Source: Hondaea fermentalgiana (Eukaryota; Sar; Bigyra; Thraustochytrida; Thraustochytriidae). Taken from it: a DNA stretch of 58,822 nt. Below, piece by piece: positions 9,598-20,559 of the stretch. The stretch lies in assembly GCA_014084085.1 (NCBI GenBank), contig NPFB01000031.1:104568-163389 (forward strand), given 5' to 3'. The notes under the pieces were generated by a model that made no database searches, was not told where the DNA came from, and worked only from the letters and a program-made list of their open reading frames with translations. The stretch's first letter is position 1, and the number at the start of each line of letters is the position of its first letter. The position numbers and the translations under genes are program-made.

Positions 9598-11127
9598 ATG
9601 GACGCCAACGAAGGGGGCGGCCCTGCTCCGGCGCTGGTCCCTGCGCCCGAGCCAACTCCGGCTTCCGCGGAAGAGCATCAAGAGCAGACACAGGGCCAAG
9701 AGCAAACGCAAGAGCAGCAAGACGAGCAGCAAGCTGCTGCTGCTGCTGCTGTTGCGGTGGCTGCGGCGGCACCTGGCCAAGGTGCCGTCGCCAACGGGGC
9801 CGCTGGCGGTGGCAACAAGAAAGAGTCTGTGCCTTACTTGAAAAAGCTGCTCTCCGTGGCCAAAAGATCCATCGATGACCTGAAGAAAAAACTGCAGCAG
9901 CGTGACGAAGCGCTCGGTGTGCAACGCAAGGAAAATCAAGCACTGCAAGAACAGCTCGAACGAGTCAAAGACCTTACGAGGCGCGCGCAACGCCGTATCG
10001 AGGACCTCGAAGGAAGGCTCGAAGATGCTCAAGGCGAACCTGAGGAGCCTCGCTGTCCGATTGCTGCCCGACTTCGCGTGCGTGACGAGGCCGCCGGGCT
10101 CATTTGGTGTCTCATCGAAACAGCCCCGGGCGTTACCGAATGGGTTGAGGAAGAGGAGGTCTTTGATCGTATCGGGTCGAACTCTGTCCCGTTTCCTATG
10201 CCAGCTTTATCCCTCTCCGAGTCAGAGTCGGCAACCCTATCGCAGCGAGTCGACCAACTCAGCAAGACACTCGAGGAAACCCAGGACAAGTTCCGCAGGT
10301 ACAAAATGAAAATGGAAATGTCCCTGAAGCGAAAGGATGCCGAGGTGACGCGCCTTGCAGAGAACAATCTCAAATACAAACAGCACAATATTACAGGGCA
10401 CGACTATTACTCGCAGCTCGAGTACTCGAGACGCGAGATCGAGCGTCTTTCGGCTGCGCTCGACGACTCTTCCAAAGAAGTTACGACCTTGCGCAAGCGA
10501 AACAACGACCTCGATCGACGCCTTCGCAACGCAGACGCAGAACAGCAGGCTTTGCACAAGCGCATCGTGAACCTTGAAGCATCGACAAGCAATAAGAATG
10601 GCGAGGAGGAAAACAATAATAAACCAGAGCTCCAAACGCAACATTCAGGCCGATCCTTGCCAATACATCGCCCAGACGCGGGCGCAGAACACGCCGCGCT
10701 CGTCGCGAAACATACCTCACTTCTTGAGCAACACGACAAGCTTCGCGACGAGTACGACAAGTTCAGAATTCACGCCCAAAAGCTCTTGGAGGAGGAAAGA
10801 AACCGCGCCGCCAGTGCGCAACAACCAAAAAGCGCCGTAGACATGCATAGCCCACACGCATCATCAGTAGATTCTTCCCTCGGTTTTGAGGACAACAGTG
10901 CCGCAGCAACGCAGGCCGCCACGGAGCGAGAGTACATCAAGAATATCTTTCTCAAGTATCTGGGCGCAAGGGAAGGTGTGGAAAAGGAAACGATCGAAGC
11001 GGCGCTCGCAACCGCGCTCCGATTTTCGCCGGACCAGGTCAAATGGGTGCAGGACCAAAAGTCCAGCGTCGCCGCGGCCCAAGCTGCAGCTGGGGGGTTC
11101 ATGGGAAGATTTTTTTCAAACACGTAG
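9598..11127 (+). CDS. GRIP-domain golgin-like coiled-coil protein
   Basis: A 509-residue protein. The frame is open further upstream, but the ATG at 9598 (MDANEGGG) is chosen because the sequence before it is AT-rich and lacks protein-like composition; an ATG at 9499 is the alternative. After a Pro/Gln/Ala-rich leader come long coiled coils (about 80-150 and 205-330; for example LKKKLQQRDEALG, KTLEETQDKFRRYKMKMEMS). Residues about 443-490 are a GRIP domain (REYIKNIFLKYLG, with conserved Tyr and hydrophobic spacing, then LRFSPDQVKWVQ). GRIP domains bind Arl1-GTP and place golgins on trans-Golgi membranes, where the coiled coil tethers vesicles. A short phenylalanine-rich tail (GGFMGRFFSNT) follows. 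The 3' end is only 40 bp from that of the convergent WDR27-like gene. Confidence 0.88.
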   Translation: MDANEGGGPAPALVPAPEPTPASAEEHQEQTQGQEQTQEQQDEQQAAAAAAVAVAAAAPGQGAVANGAAGGGNKKESVPYLKKLLSVAKRSIDDLKKKLQQRDEALGVQRKENQALQEQLERVKDLTRRAQRRIEDLEGRLEDAQGEPEEPRCPIAARLRVRDEAAGLIWCLIETAPGVTEWVEEEEVFDRIGSNSVPFPMPALSLSESESATLSQRVDQLSKTLEETQDKFRRYKMKMEMSLKRKDAEVTRLAENNLKYKQHNITGHDYYSQLEYSRREIERLSAALDDSSKEVTTLRKRNNDLDRRLRNADAEQQALHKRIVNLEASTSNKNGEEENNNKPELQTQHSGRSLPIHRPDAGAEHAALVAKHTSLLEQHDKLRDEYDKFRIHAQKLLEEERNRAASAQQPKSAVDMHSPHASSVDSSLGFEDNSAAATQAATEREYIKNIFLKYLGAREGVEKETIEAALATALRFSPDQVKWVQDQKSSVAAAQAAAGGFMGRFFSNT

Positions 11128-11167
11128 TAAAGCGAAACGTCGGGACGAGATGATTTTATCACGAAGC

Positions 11168-13921
11168 TTAGCTACCAAAGATTCGAATTCGTCCATCATG
11201 ACATGCAGTCGCGAGGTACGGAACAACAGGGTGGAATGATACGTCGGAAACGGTGTCCTTGTGCGGCTGCCAAAGTCGCGACTGCACCGATCCCATGCGC
11301 ACATCGTACAAGTAGCACGAATTATCCTCTGAGCCCGTTGCAATGTATCGCATGCAAGGGCTAATGCTCGTTCCGACGGTGTGGACGCGATTTTGATGCC
11401 CTTGCAAGGTTTGCACGGCTTCACGCTGTCTTAGGTCCCACATTTGCAAGGTGCCGCCATCGGCAGTCGAACTCGTAACAAACATATCAAAGGCACCTGG
11501 CGGATGCGCTGCGTGCAAAGCATGTGTAGGAAGTGTTATCGTGTGTGGGGCGCGACTCAGGCCTCGCGATACGCGTAAAATGCGGTCTGCAGCAACGTCG
11601 ATGGCAGCCACGCTTCCGTCAGAACGGCTCAGGAGCACAAGATGAGAGTGGAATGCGTTCATGGCTGCAAATCCGTTTACGCTCTTTGCCTCGGTACTGC
11701 AGTCCCACGACGCCACAACTTTTTGATTCGCAGACCCAGCACCGCTGTGGAGAGCTACCTTTTGCCGATTCTTTTCGCGCTGTGTATCCACGTCGCGAGA
11801 GGGAGCAACGGCGCGTTCATCGATTTCATACCGGTGCATGCGCACCATCGATCCATGACTCACCAGGACAAACTGATCCAGGTAAAAAAACGATGCTTGC
11901 ACCTTGCCGCCATTCGTATTATTGCTGCTGGAAGCGGATCCATTGCTCTTCGCCTCGGGCGCAAAGACAGCGAGGGGATGGGCCAATGCTGTGGACCACA
12001 GCATTGCACTTCCATCGGCACATCCTGTCAACAAAAGTGGGCGTGAAGGAATGTTCGTCACGCGTATGAGGTTCGAAAGAAAGCTGAAATCAATAGAGTC
12101 CACCTTTGCATGATGTCCGATAAAACTTGAGCCATCGCCCTTGTGCTTGCTCAGAGGAAGCCTTGTCACTCGCACAGCATTGTCACTCCCACACGATCCG
12201 AGCAAGCTCCCATCCAACGAATACTTGACCTTGAGAACAGCACCCTGATGCTTCATCTTCGCCTCGACATCAGAGGGGACGGCAAGCTTTTCGCTGACAG
12301 GCGTGCAATCGCACGGGTAGCTCGGTGGACCGCCGGCTCGGGATCGGAGCGCCTCTGTTACTCCTCGGGAAGCCCGAGCATTCTTTGACTTGGCGTTGCG
12401 TTCCTGTTTTGCGGTCTTGAATAGCGTCCGCACTTGCGGAGGAGTGCCATAGCCTGAAGATTTTATAGACTTGTGGAATGTCACGGGTTTGTTGAGCGAT
12501 TTTTCCCTACGTTTGGGTGCCGCTCTGCCAGACTCTTGCAGTCGAAGCGAATTTCGCGACACACTACGAAGCGCCGAGGTCTCCGGGGGATCTGCCGAGG
12601 GAAAGACGCTCAGTGTCTCTGTCTCTTGGTTTGCCTCCTCAGACTCGCGTTCTTCTCCACTATCCTCTTCAGACCCAATTTCAGGATGCTTGTCAAATAA
12701 GTTGATACACGCCCCCGCGTTTTCCGTCCCGAGGCTCGACGATTTGCTTGCCGACTTAGGTTGCCCGTGCGATGCACGCGAAAGAGTATCGAACTGACGT
12801 ACGCACAAACTACTATCAAAGCACGACAGCGCGATCAGCCAGCCTTCTGACCAAAGTGGCCAACGAATGCTTGCAACGTCTTCATCGAGACGCTCGTCAG
12901 AAAGTATACGACCAGCAGTGGTGTCGTAAAGCACCACACGCGACGCAAAGCTTAGCAAAAGCAAGTTGTTTTGCCAATATGCGCCTGTGACACCTTGAGA
13001 CATAGTGTCGTGAGCATCACGCCCCGCACAAATACTGCCGCAATCGTAGACGGTCATCGCGCCTTTCCGAACTTCAACAAGGGCAAAATTGCCTTCATCT
13101 CCAACCACGCAAAGCGCGCCGTCCCAGACTGCCAAGGAAGTCGGCGGCATATCGCCTAGAAGGGGGTCTGCGATGCGACACAATATCTCTGCAGCATCAG
13201 TATCCCAAAGATTACATGCCCCGTCCTCGGTGACAAAGGCGACTCCACAGAAATCTGCCACGCCAGGAAGAGAAACGAACTGCGCGTCCATGATGAGAGC
13301 ATCTGATCCCTTGCACGTGTTCCATCGTTCACTGGCAGGATTGCGCAGAGAGCTGAGCTCTGCGCCCCCGCAGACTGTCGACGCGCCTCCTGAGGCGCAT
13401 CGAAGAATGCCGCTTGCGACGAATGGAGCTGCAGACGCTTCGTAAAATGCATCCCAGGCCAGCGACTCATTCAAGCGCCAAGCCTGAATTGACTCATCGG
13501 AAAGCGTCCAAAGCTCCCGCGCGCATGGCGATAATGCCAACAGGAGGCATCTGCTACCTCGGACAGTAAAGACGCACAGAGGCGCGACCTCATTGCCGTC
13601 GCGTTCTTCCTCGGTGCACTCCCAAACTGTGATGCTCGGCGCGTCAAATGACGATACCGCGACAAGTCTGCATGCGTCAATTTCCCGCAGGACAGAGCCA
13701 ATTCACGAGATCCATCGTTCGTTCGTTTGAAAGCACAATTATTTCAATCACGATTTGCGCCAGAAGTCGCAGTGCGATCGTCAGAAGTCGCGGTGCGATC
13801 GTCGCTGCTCGTGTCAGTTGGCGGACTCTCCTCGTTTCCGTTCTTTATCAGGCACTTACGATCCGCTACACGCGAGTGCCGAGGCTGCGCGCGGGCTCCC
13901 GATCAGTCTCGGGCTGGGCAT
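11168..13921 (-). CDS. WDR27-like WD40 repeat protein (two exons)
   Basis: Two exons on the minus strand: 13921-13860 and 13667-11168, separated by an intron at 13859-13668 (192 bp) with GTAAGT donor and GCATGCAG acceptor. The join is in phase (TC|A) and restores ALACSGSLVAVSSFDAP, the start of the first WD repeat. Without it the 3' exon has no ATG at all (its first TTG is at 13540) although its frame codes for WD sequence up to about 13690. The product is 853 residues, close to human WDR27 in length. An N-terminal set of WD repeats, a charged low-complexity linker (about residues 335-460, with a KSSGYG motif) and a C-terminal set follow (VKYSLDGSLLGSCGSDNAVR, LQMWDLRQREAVQTLQGH, YIATGSEDNSCYLYDVR, VSFHPVVPYLATACHDG). 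The double-propeller layout supports WDR27; the molecular role of that family is poorly defined. ATG 13921 is the first in frame. Confidence 0.8.
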
Positions 13922-14325
13922 GTTCGCGCTCCCGCGCGATGCTCCCTCCTCGCTCGCAAAGGCGCACAAAGCTGCCGGAGCTCCGCAGGCCCGATGCTCA
14001 ATTGCTCGACAGTTCGCTCTGCGAGCTACAAAGATGGTCAAGGTCGAGCAAGTTCGAGTTGGTTGATTGGGCTGGCCACCGGAAAAATTTGCCTCACTTG
14101 CGGCAAGTCGATCTTTTCGCCGTAAGTGGGTTATAGGCGCGCGCAAGTGAAAACGTCGCGGTCTCGGCCGTGCAGCCGGAGTCTAACCGTGAGTCGGGCG
14201 AGCACATCACCAGAGCAGAGCAGAAAGACCAACCACTTGCGAGCGCGACCCGCGCGCGAAGGGCGCGGCGCGGTGCGAGATACGCGGTGGCGAAGGGGGC
14301 GCGGGCTGGACGGAGGCCCGCGGAC
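13922..14325. promoter_or_regulatory. Divergent promoter region, WDR27-like / HIRA
   Basis: 404 bp separate the two start codons after both 5' exons are added. Both genes must be transcribed outward from here. No TATA-like box is evident; the sequence is GC-rich. The short open frames on both strands have no protein-like composition. Confidence 0.45.
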
Positions 14326-17300
14326 ATGTCGCTCTTCCTGGCTCGGCCGGAAAACCTCGGCCACTTTGGCGCAGACGGAAAAAGTACGTTCGGTCGTTGG
14401 CCCAGGCCGAGCTCCATGGACGCGCTGCGACGCTGTGCAGCGCAGCCGCAGATCTTTGCGGCCCGCCAAAGAAAGCTCTGCGTGATGTACCTGCATGGCT
14501 TGACATGGCGAGGAATGACATCCAGACTGACACGCGTGATTTGAACATGTCCCACCGATCAACCAAACAATCAATCAATCGATCGATTCATGCCCTCACT
14601 CACTTACTCACTCCCGTGGATCAATGTGTTTGCACTAACACTGCAGCGCGGACAAAGATCCAGGCTCTCAGCCTTTCGCCTGACGGCAAGCGATTAGCAA
14701 CAGCAGGAGACGGTACGTTGGCATTTTGTTGGCATTTCAATGTAAAGATTTTTTTCGACCCCAAAGATCGCGAACACAACTAACCCAACCCAACATCATC
14801 TCAATTGACACATATGGTAACGCCCCACGCAGACAGCAAAGTCAAGCTTTGGAAACTCGGCGAGGGCGGCACGAGCGATGCAACCCTTCTCTGGGCCTCT
14901 TCCGTGGATAATGAGGTGAGAGAGCTTCAGTGGTCCCCAGATGGACACTTTTTGGCATCAGGAGACGCCCTCGGACTCGTCTCGCTGTGGACGCAACAAG
15001 CGCATGCGCAAGACGGCGCAACAAGTGGATTCGACAGCGACGCAAAACACAATGTGGAAACATGGAAACGCATTGCGACCTTTAGAGGACACGCCATGGA
15101 CACCACGGGGCTTTCGTGGGCACCCGGAAGCAACATGATCGCATCGTCGAGCATCGATAACACGATCCGCGTGTGGCCAGTGCGAGAAGACATGCGGACG
15201 CGCAACTTTAATCTCGTCGAGTCCGATGCCGTGGCCGTCCTCAAGGGCCACGAAGGTTGGGCCATGGGAGTCGCTTGGGACCCAGTGGGCCGCTACATTG
15301 CCAGCGTCGGCAACGACAAGGCGGTCATTATCTGGCGCTGCGGCGACTGGAAGCTTGAGGCCAAAGTGAAAGGTCCCTTCCCCGAGTCAGAGAGCCAAGA
15401 GATGCGTCAATTTCTGTCATGGTCGCCCGATGGCGTGTTTCTGTCCATGTCACATGCCTACGATGAACCCCGCAACGTGGGCTACGTTATTGAACGAAAC
15501 AAGTGGAAAGATCAGGAGGGCTCGGTGCGGCTGGTGGGGCACTCGGCGCCAATCACAGTGTGCGCATTCAGTCCGTGCATCTACTCGCATGGGCCCCGGT
15601 CGCCCAAGTCGACCATTTGCGCCATTGCGTGCGAACGGTCCGTTCTTACGCTCTGGACGCCCGGTCACAACCGTCCTTTGCTTATCTTGCGCAAACTCTT
15701 CGAGCGCAAGGTGCAGGATCTGAGCTGGTCCGGCGATGGATCCACTCTAGTACTTTGTTCTTCAGGAGGCGAGGTCGCTTGCCTCCAGTGCCGAAACCTC
15801 GAGTCTCATGAGCATGTGGGGCCTGCCATTTCCAAGGCTGAGTTGACAAATTTGCTCAACGAGTATTACGGCGAAGAAGATCTCCGCAACTCCCAGCCCA
15901 GTATTCCGGAAACACCGCTGCAGTTCCGCCTCGAGTCTGAGGCTAAAAAGGACCTTGAAGTTGATGACCCCGACCACCGCGCAAACGCAGACGTTGCAAT
16001 GCCAGATTTGACCGCGAATGCTGGTGCGCAAGGCGACGGAAATAACGCGACTACCCAAGAAGCACATGTTCACAAACATGTTGTTCAGGCGCAACGTGAG
16101 GAACGCACATCGACGGGAAAGCGCCGCATTACGCCAATCGCTCTGAGCAGCGCCCAAGCAACCGGGACAAGCACGCAACCGCATGTTCTCGTGCCTCGAC
16201 GCCGGGGAGATCCTCCAGCCCGGCATCGATCGAGTGACGCGCCGCCAAGCCCTCTGTCGGCACGCATGCCACAGACGTCGAGCACGGGCACTGCGACGAC
16301 ACTCGCGCCGGCACCAGAAACGAAGTCGACTGTAGAGTCCGGAACTTCGACAGCGAGCACGCAACCTCCCAAGGTTGCCGCGCCGTCTACGGTATCTCTG
16401 GGATCTACGCAGCTGAATCCAAGCTCCTTGTTGCGTCAACTCGATGGGAAGAAGTCATTGTCTCCCGCAAGTGGAGTGCGTGTAGTGTCGAGCAAGCTCG
16501 TGGTGGTGTCGCGAGACACCAGTGTGAATGAGCGGGACCGTGTACTCCGCAGCGCGAAGCGTCCGCGGGTTTGGGCCACGCGTTCCTTTAACGCGTCGGG
16601 ATCGGGGCAGCTCCGTGTTCATGTCCGTCGCGAGAAAGCAAAGGGGGCTGGCATCTTTGGGCCGTCCGCAGGGAACACGGGTCGGATCGAGTCCGAACTC
16701 ACGCTTGCCGAAACGCCTGGCATAGCCTCGTGGACATCCAAGGTGCGTGGCCGCGCGTGCGCAGTGGTCTCGAATGATATTTTCACGGCCTGCGCCACGC
16801 GGGAGGCAGATCTCTGTCTCTTTGGTGCAGCAGGAGAGATGCTTTTGCCTCCAATTCGATTGCCCTGCCGCGTTGCAGGCCTCGCAACCGGAGGCCCGAA
16901 AAGCCCATTCCTGGGTTGCGTAACGTGCGATGGACGACTTCGTCTCTGGAATGTGACAACGCTGACGGTGACAGTACAGGATGCAACTCTCGATCCGCTG
17001 TGGGCACGCAGCTCTGCTCGACCGCGTCGCATTCCCCTACGATCTCTGGTGCCCGCGGTCTCCCGCTTCACCACGGAAGCGTCGCGACGCATGGGTCTTG
17101 GTCTTGTTCAACCCCAAAAATCTTCTGCCGCTGCGACAACTGACAAATCCGGCGCGGGTGGGACGCAGATCGCAGAAGTGAGCGTCGCAAATCGTGCGAG
17201 TACTGACGCAGAAGAAAAGGGTGAAACGCTTCAGAGCGCAGACCATGATCTGGACGAGGAGGACAACGACGCCGACGATACGAGTGCCAGTGAAGACGAA

Positions 17301-18152
17301 GGCGGCGACGAGGATAGCGTGGCGGACGATGGCCAGAGCGATAAGGATAATCGCCCTGAAAGCGGCGCTGTCGCGGAGCAGATCCCGCCTGCGACTGTTG
17401 CTGCTTTTGGAGTCACGCCCGAGGGTGTGGCGATTTTGATTCTTGCCGAAGAGGAGAAGCTTGCATTTCGCGAGGAATGCGCTGCCTTCGCGTACGAGGC
17501 GAAAATGAGGGTCTGGGTCCGGATCGCCGATGTGGATGAGTACAGAGCGTCTGACTTCCATAGCTCGCTCTCCTTCGGACTCAGTGGCCAGGATGCGCAG
17601 GTCTTGGCGTCCATCCGGCAAGCTACAGTAGAAACAGGTCGGGCCGCCGGTCTCGCGTCTGCACGCCCATCGTCTCGAGTGCGTGACTTGTTGCAGCCTA
17701 CCAGTGCGGCATCATCGACCCTACGAGATAATCGTGGTGCTTCAAAGCGGCATGCTGAGTCGCTCTGCACGTCTGCATTGGTTTTGCAGCGCCCCGCGGA
17801 GTATCAAGAATGGCTTGAAGTCTATGTGCGTCAGCTCGCTGCTGACGGTGACCTTGCGCGATTGCGAGCTCTATGCAATGCGCTATTGGGCGAGACTTCC
17901 ACCGGAAGCGCTACAAACAGGCGCCTGCTCGAGGCCTTGGGAGAGGCGCCAACCGGGTGGCAGCCTGAACTTTTGGATGGACAGGTGAGCAAACGCGCTC
18001 TCTTGAAGGATATTGTTGTCCCTGCCGTTGCGTCAAATCGACAGTTGCAGAAACTCGCAGCGGATATGTTGCGTGCACTGCAAAATGCTCAAAGCAATGG
18101 CGAAGAAGACACATCCAGGACATCATCCATGAAAAGAGCAAGACGGACTTGA
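14326..18152 (+). CDS. HIRA: HIRA/Hir1 histone H3-H4 chaperone (three exons)
   Basis: Three exons: 14326-14383, 14647-14712 and 14833-18152. Introns of 263 and 120 bp begin GTACGTT and end in TGCAG and CGCAG; both joins are in phase 1. The spliced N-terminus reads MSLFLARPENLGHF, then LSLSPDGKRLATAGDDSKVK, the family's usual first WD blade. The 1147-residue product has about seven WD repeats (1-340: NTIRVWPVRED, VLKGHEGWAMGVAWDP, AVIIWRCGDW, SAPITVCAFSP), a B-type Asf1-binding motif GKRRITPIAL (about 469-478), and a Hira domain from about 680 (READLCLFGAAGEMLLPPIRL, CDGRLRLWNVTTL) to LEVYVRQLAADGDLARLRAL. An acidic stretch at about 815-850 interrupts that domain. HIRA deposits H3.3-type histones independently of replication. 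It is divergent from the WDR27-like gene. Confidence 0.93.
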
Positions 18153-18545
18153 CATTCTTTGATGAATTTCCTATTCATTTTGAATTTTGTGCCTGTTGAT
18201 ATTATTGCTCTTCTTCCTCTTCTTCTTCTTCTTCTTCGTTCTCCTTTCTCTACGTCTTCCAGACCCGTTTGTTTGCACGGGAGGCGGCCGAGACCCGTCG
18301 ACGCATCCATTCGATATTTCCGTGCGTCCTTGCTTTCATTCATTCCTTTTCCTTCTCTCTCTTTCAAAGTAATAAAAAGTTCAGGTTCATTGCAACACAT
18401 TTTCGTGAGATCATGCAGCAAAGCTATTAGTGTACGTACATCGGGCCGCCATGGTCCAGCAAGAAGAAGAAGAAAAGAAGCAGAATCAACCAAAGACCTT
18501 GCTTGCCACGGACTGTATAATTCATGTCGAATTTCCGATAATAAT
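18153..18545. other. Convergent spacer after HIRA
   Basis: This is the 3' flank of HIRA meeting the 3' end of the unrecognised gene on the other strand. It contains a (TTC)n-like pyrimidine stretch (about 18207-18245) and AATAAA-like sequence near 18371. Open frames here are low-complexity Leu/Phe or Arg runs and are not credible genes. Confidence 0.4.
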
Positions 18546-19157
18546 TCAAGAAGGAACTCGCTGCATCGCCTGCATGAGACGCAGTTCCTCCAGTTGATTC
18601 CCCGTATCGCTGTCGCTTAGCAAACGATCAACTTCGGTGGAGGTCTCGATAGCTTTGGGTGCCGTCCGTGCCCGGCTCAATGTCACATCTTGCTGTTGCT
18701 TCTCGTTTTCCTCCAGCCTGTCGAGACTTTGAATTCTTCGAAAACTGGCATGGATGTCTCTGGATGTGGGTAAGTTGGTAGAGCCTGCTGCCCTGAGGTT
18801 TGCATTTTCCTCTGCTTGAAACTCGTTGCTGTCAGTGTCATTTGCCTTGATTTTAAACGAGCAGTTGAGGGAATCTGCAGTGGTTTTTCGGCCTGCCCTT
18901 CTCAGCGACTGATGTTTGTTGTGGCGGAAGGAGTGGTGCATGGTAATAGGCGCATTTCGTGAGATTGGAAGCTTGTGTATTGCCTCGTCCTCCAGTCTTG
19001 ATTCAATAAAGGTTTCCGAGTTTGTGGAAAAGTCCGGAAATACAAAAGTAGAGAGGCCACAGAGCCACGCCCAAATCGACCTTTTTCGTTTTTTGATAAT
19101 CACCACACCCCCTTCCTGTGCTACAACAAATTGCGGATCGGGAGCCACGACGCCCAT
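18546..19157 (-). CDS. Unrecognised 203-residue protein
   Basis: The frame starts at the first ATG (19157; TTG at 19163 and a stop lie just upstream) and encodes MGVVAPDPQFVVAQEGG, then a basic and aromatic patch KKRKRSIWAWLCGLSTFVF, followed by a polar, probably disordered region with several SxR and Asn/Gln stretches and a short helical end (LEELRLMQAMQRVPS). I do not recognise a domain. The balanced amino-acid composition and lack of low complexity argue for a real gene. It is convergent with HIRA (393 bp) and divergent from the next gene. The hydrophobic patch is too short and too Trp-rich to be called a membrane span. An unseen upstream exon cannot be excluded. Confidence 0.5.
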   Translation of the reverse strand: MGVVAPDPQFVVAQEGGVVIIKKRKRSIWAWLCGLSTFVFPDFSTNSETFIESRLEDEAIHKLPISRNAPITMHHSFRHNKHQSLRRAGRKTTADSLNCSFKIKANDTDSNEFQAEENANLRAAGSTNLPTSRDIHASFRRIQSLDRLEENEKQQQDVTLSRARTAPKAIETSTEVDRLLSDSDTGNQLEELRLMQAMQRVPS

Positions 19158-20251
19158 GCTCAATAGGAATCGCGTTTATGTCAGACTGTGAAGCAAGCGA
19201 GCAAGCAAGATAGCTCGAGAAACGTCGAGCGCTACAAGCTGGTGCAGACCGAAGAGACATGCAATTTATTTCACTGTCCGCGTGCTCAGAAACGAACTAA
19301 AAGTTCGAGCTTTTTACACAAATCAATCAGTGCAAAGACGCGAGACGTGACTCCTACTACAGAGAGTATTAGAGGGGGTGCGTGCGAAAAACTGTCTCCT
19401 TCGTGGCCGCTGTAAGTCGTCTTGAGCAGCCTTCGTCGGTCTCGGCGCCGCGCGCGCGAGACCCGAGCGCTCTCGTTGCCTCGCGAGCTGAGGCAACGAG
19501 AGTTTTGGGAAGCAGCGAATGAACACAATCCGAGACTGACCTTTCTCTGGTTCGTCCATTCCAAAGCCACTTTCTTCCCCCGTTTCTCTCCCTTTTTAGT
19601 TTCTTTCGTGGCCTATACGCTACAGTATTCCAGCTTTTGACTTGGACCAACCCCCCACGCGCCGGCTCTGTCTCAATCATCTATCTTTACACGAACAAAT
19701 GTCCGCGGTACGCAGAGCTGAGGTGAAAGCCTGGGGCGTCAGACAATAGATGTCATTTACTGTCAGTAATAAAAATGGAGCATCAGCTTCATTTGGCAGT
19801 GAAAAAGAAAATGGGAAAAAAAAGTTCTCCGCGCCAGTGCCCGCCATCCTGTGTAGCCAGCTCGCCAGCTAGCTAGTCAGCCAGCCAACCCATCAACTTT
19901 GACAGCACAAGTCCAACTTACTCGGCTTCAAGTTCGGACAACGTCATCGCTCTATTCAACGGATCAGCCACCATGGCCAATGGTGTGTGGTGCGGGGTAC
20001 ACACCGTTTGACAAGGGGTGTGTACCTGGGCCAAAGTGTTTGTTATTCTGCTTCCTCTCCCTCCATGCTGAAGTGCGAAGGGGCCTGCGCGGAGTCCACT
20101 ATTCGTTGGAGATGTCCCGCGCCGCGCCCGACCGGATCCAGGTCTTGATTGATCGGATTCGAGGAAGGCCGTGGCAGTAGAGTAGTTGAAGGAGGGAGAA
20201 GAGGTCCAACCTCCCTTTCCGTATTGTTTTCTCCTATTGTGCGTACGGCAT

Positions 20252-20286
<35 letters not shown>

Positions 20287-20559
20287 GCGGTTCAGGACCT
20301 CGCCGTTTGCTGGTCGCCTGGACCGCTGCCCTTTTTTCCATTTGACTTTGCCTCTGCAAGCAGAGCTTGCGCAGGAATGGACTCGCGCTCTTACCTGCAG
20401 GCGTGTCCAGGTGAAGCTTGACGCCGTACGCAACAAGCAACAGGCTTTCTCAGACCCCTGCCCTCGCTCGCGGCCGCCCTAGGTGAGGGCAGACGCAAGG
20501 CAAAGCGAAATCGTCGAAGTCGAGACGCAACGCCCCCTCATTACGCAAGGATCACCACC
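19158..20559. promoter_or_regulatory. Long divergent spacer with a (CT)n tract
   Basis: This 1.4-kb stretch between two outward-facing unrecognised genes has no convincing coding frame. It contains a (CT)n dinucleotide tract at 20251-20286, a pyrimidine-rich element about 280 bp before the downstream start and a plausible 5'-leader feature. A short frame at 20377 (MDSRSYLQACPG, ending near a GTGAAG donor-like site) could be a small upstream exon, but I cannot link it in phase with confidence. Confidence 0.4.
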
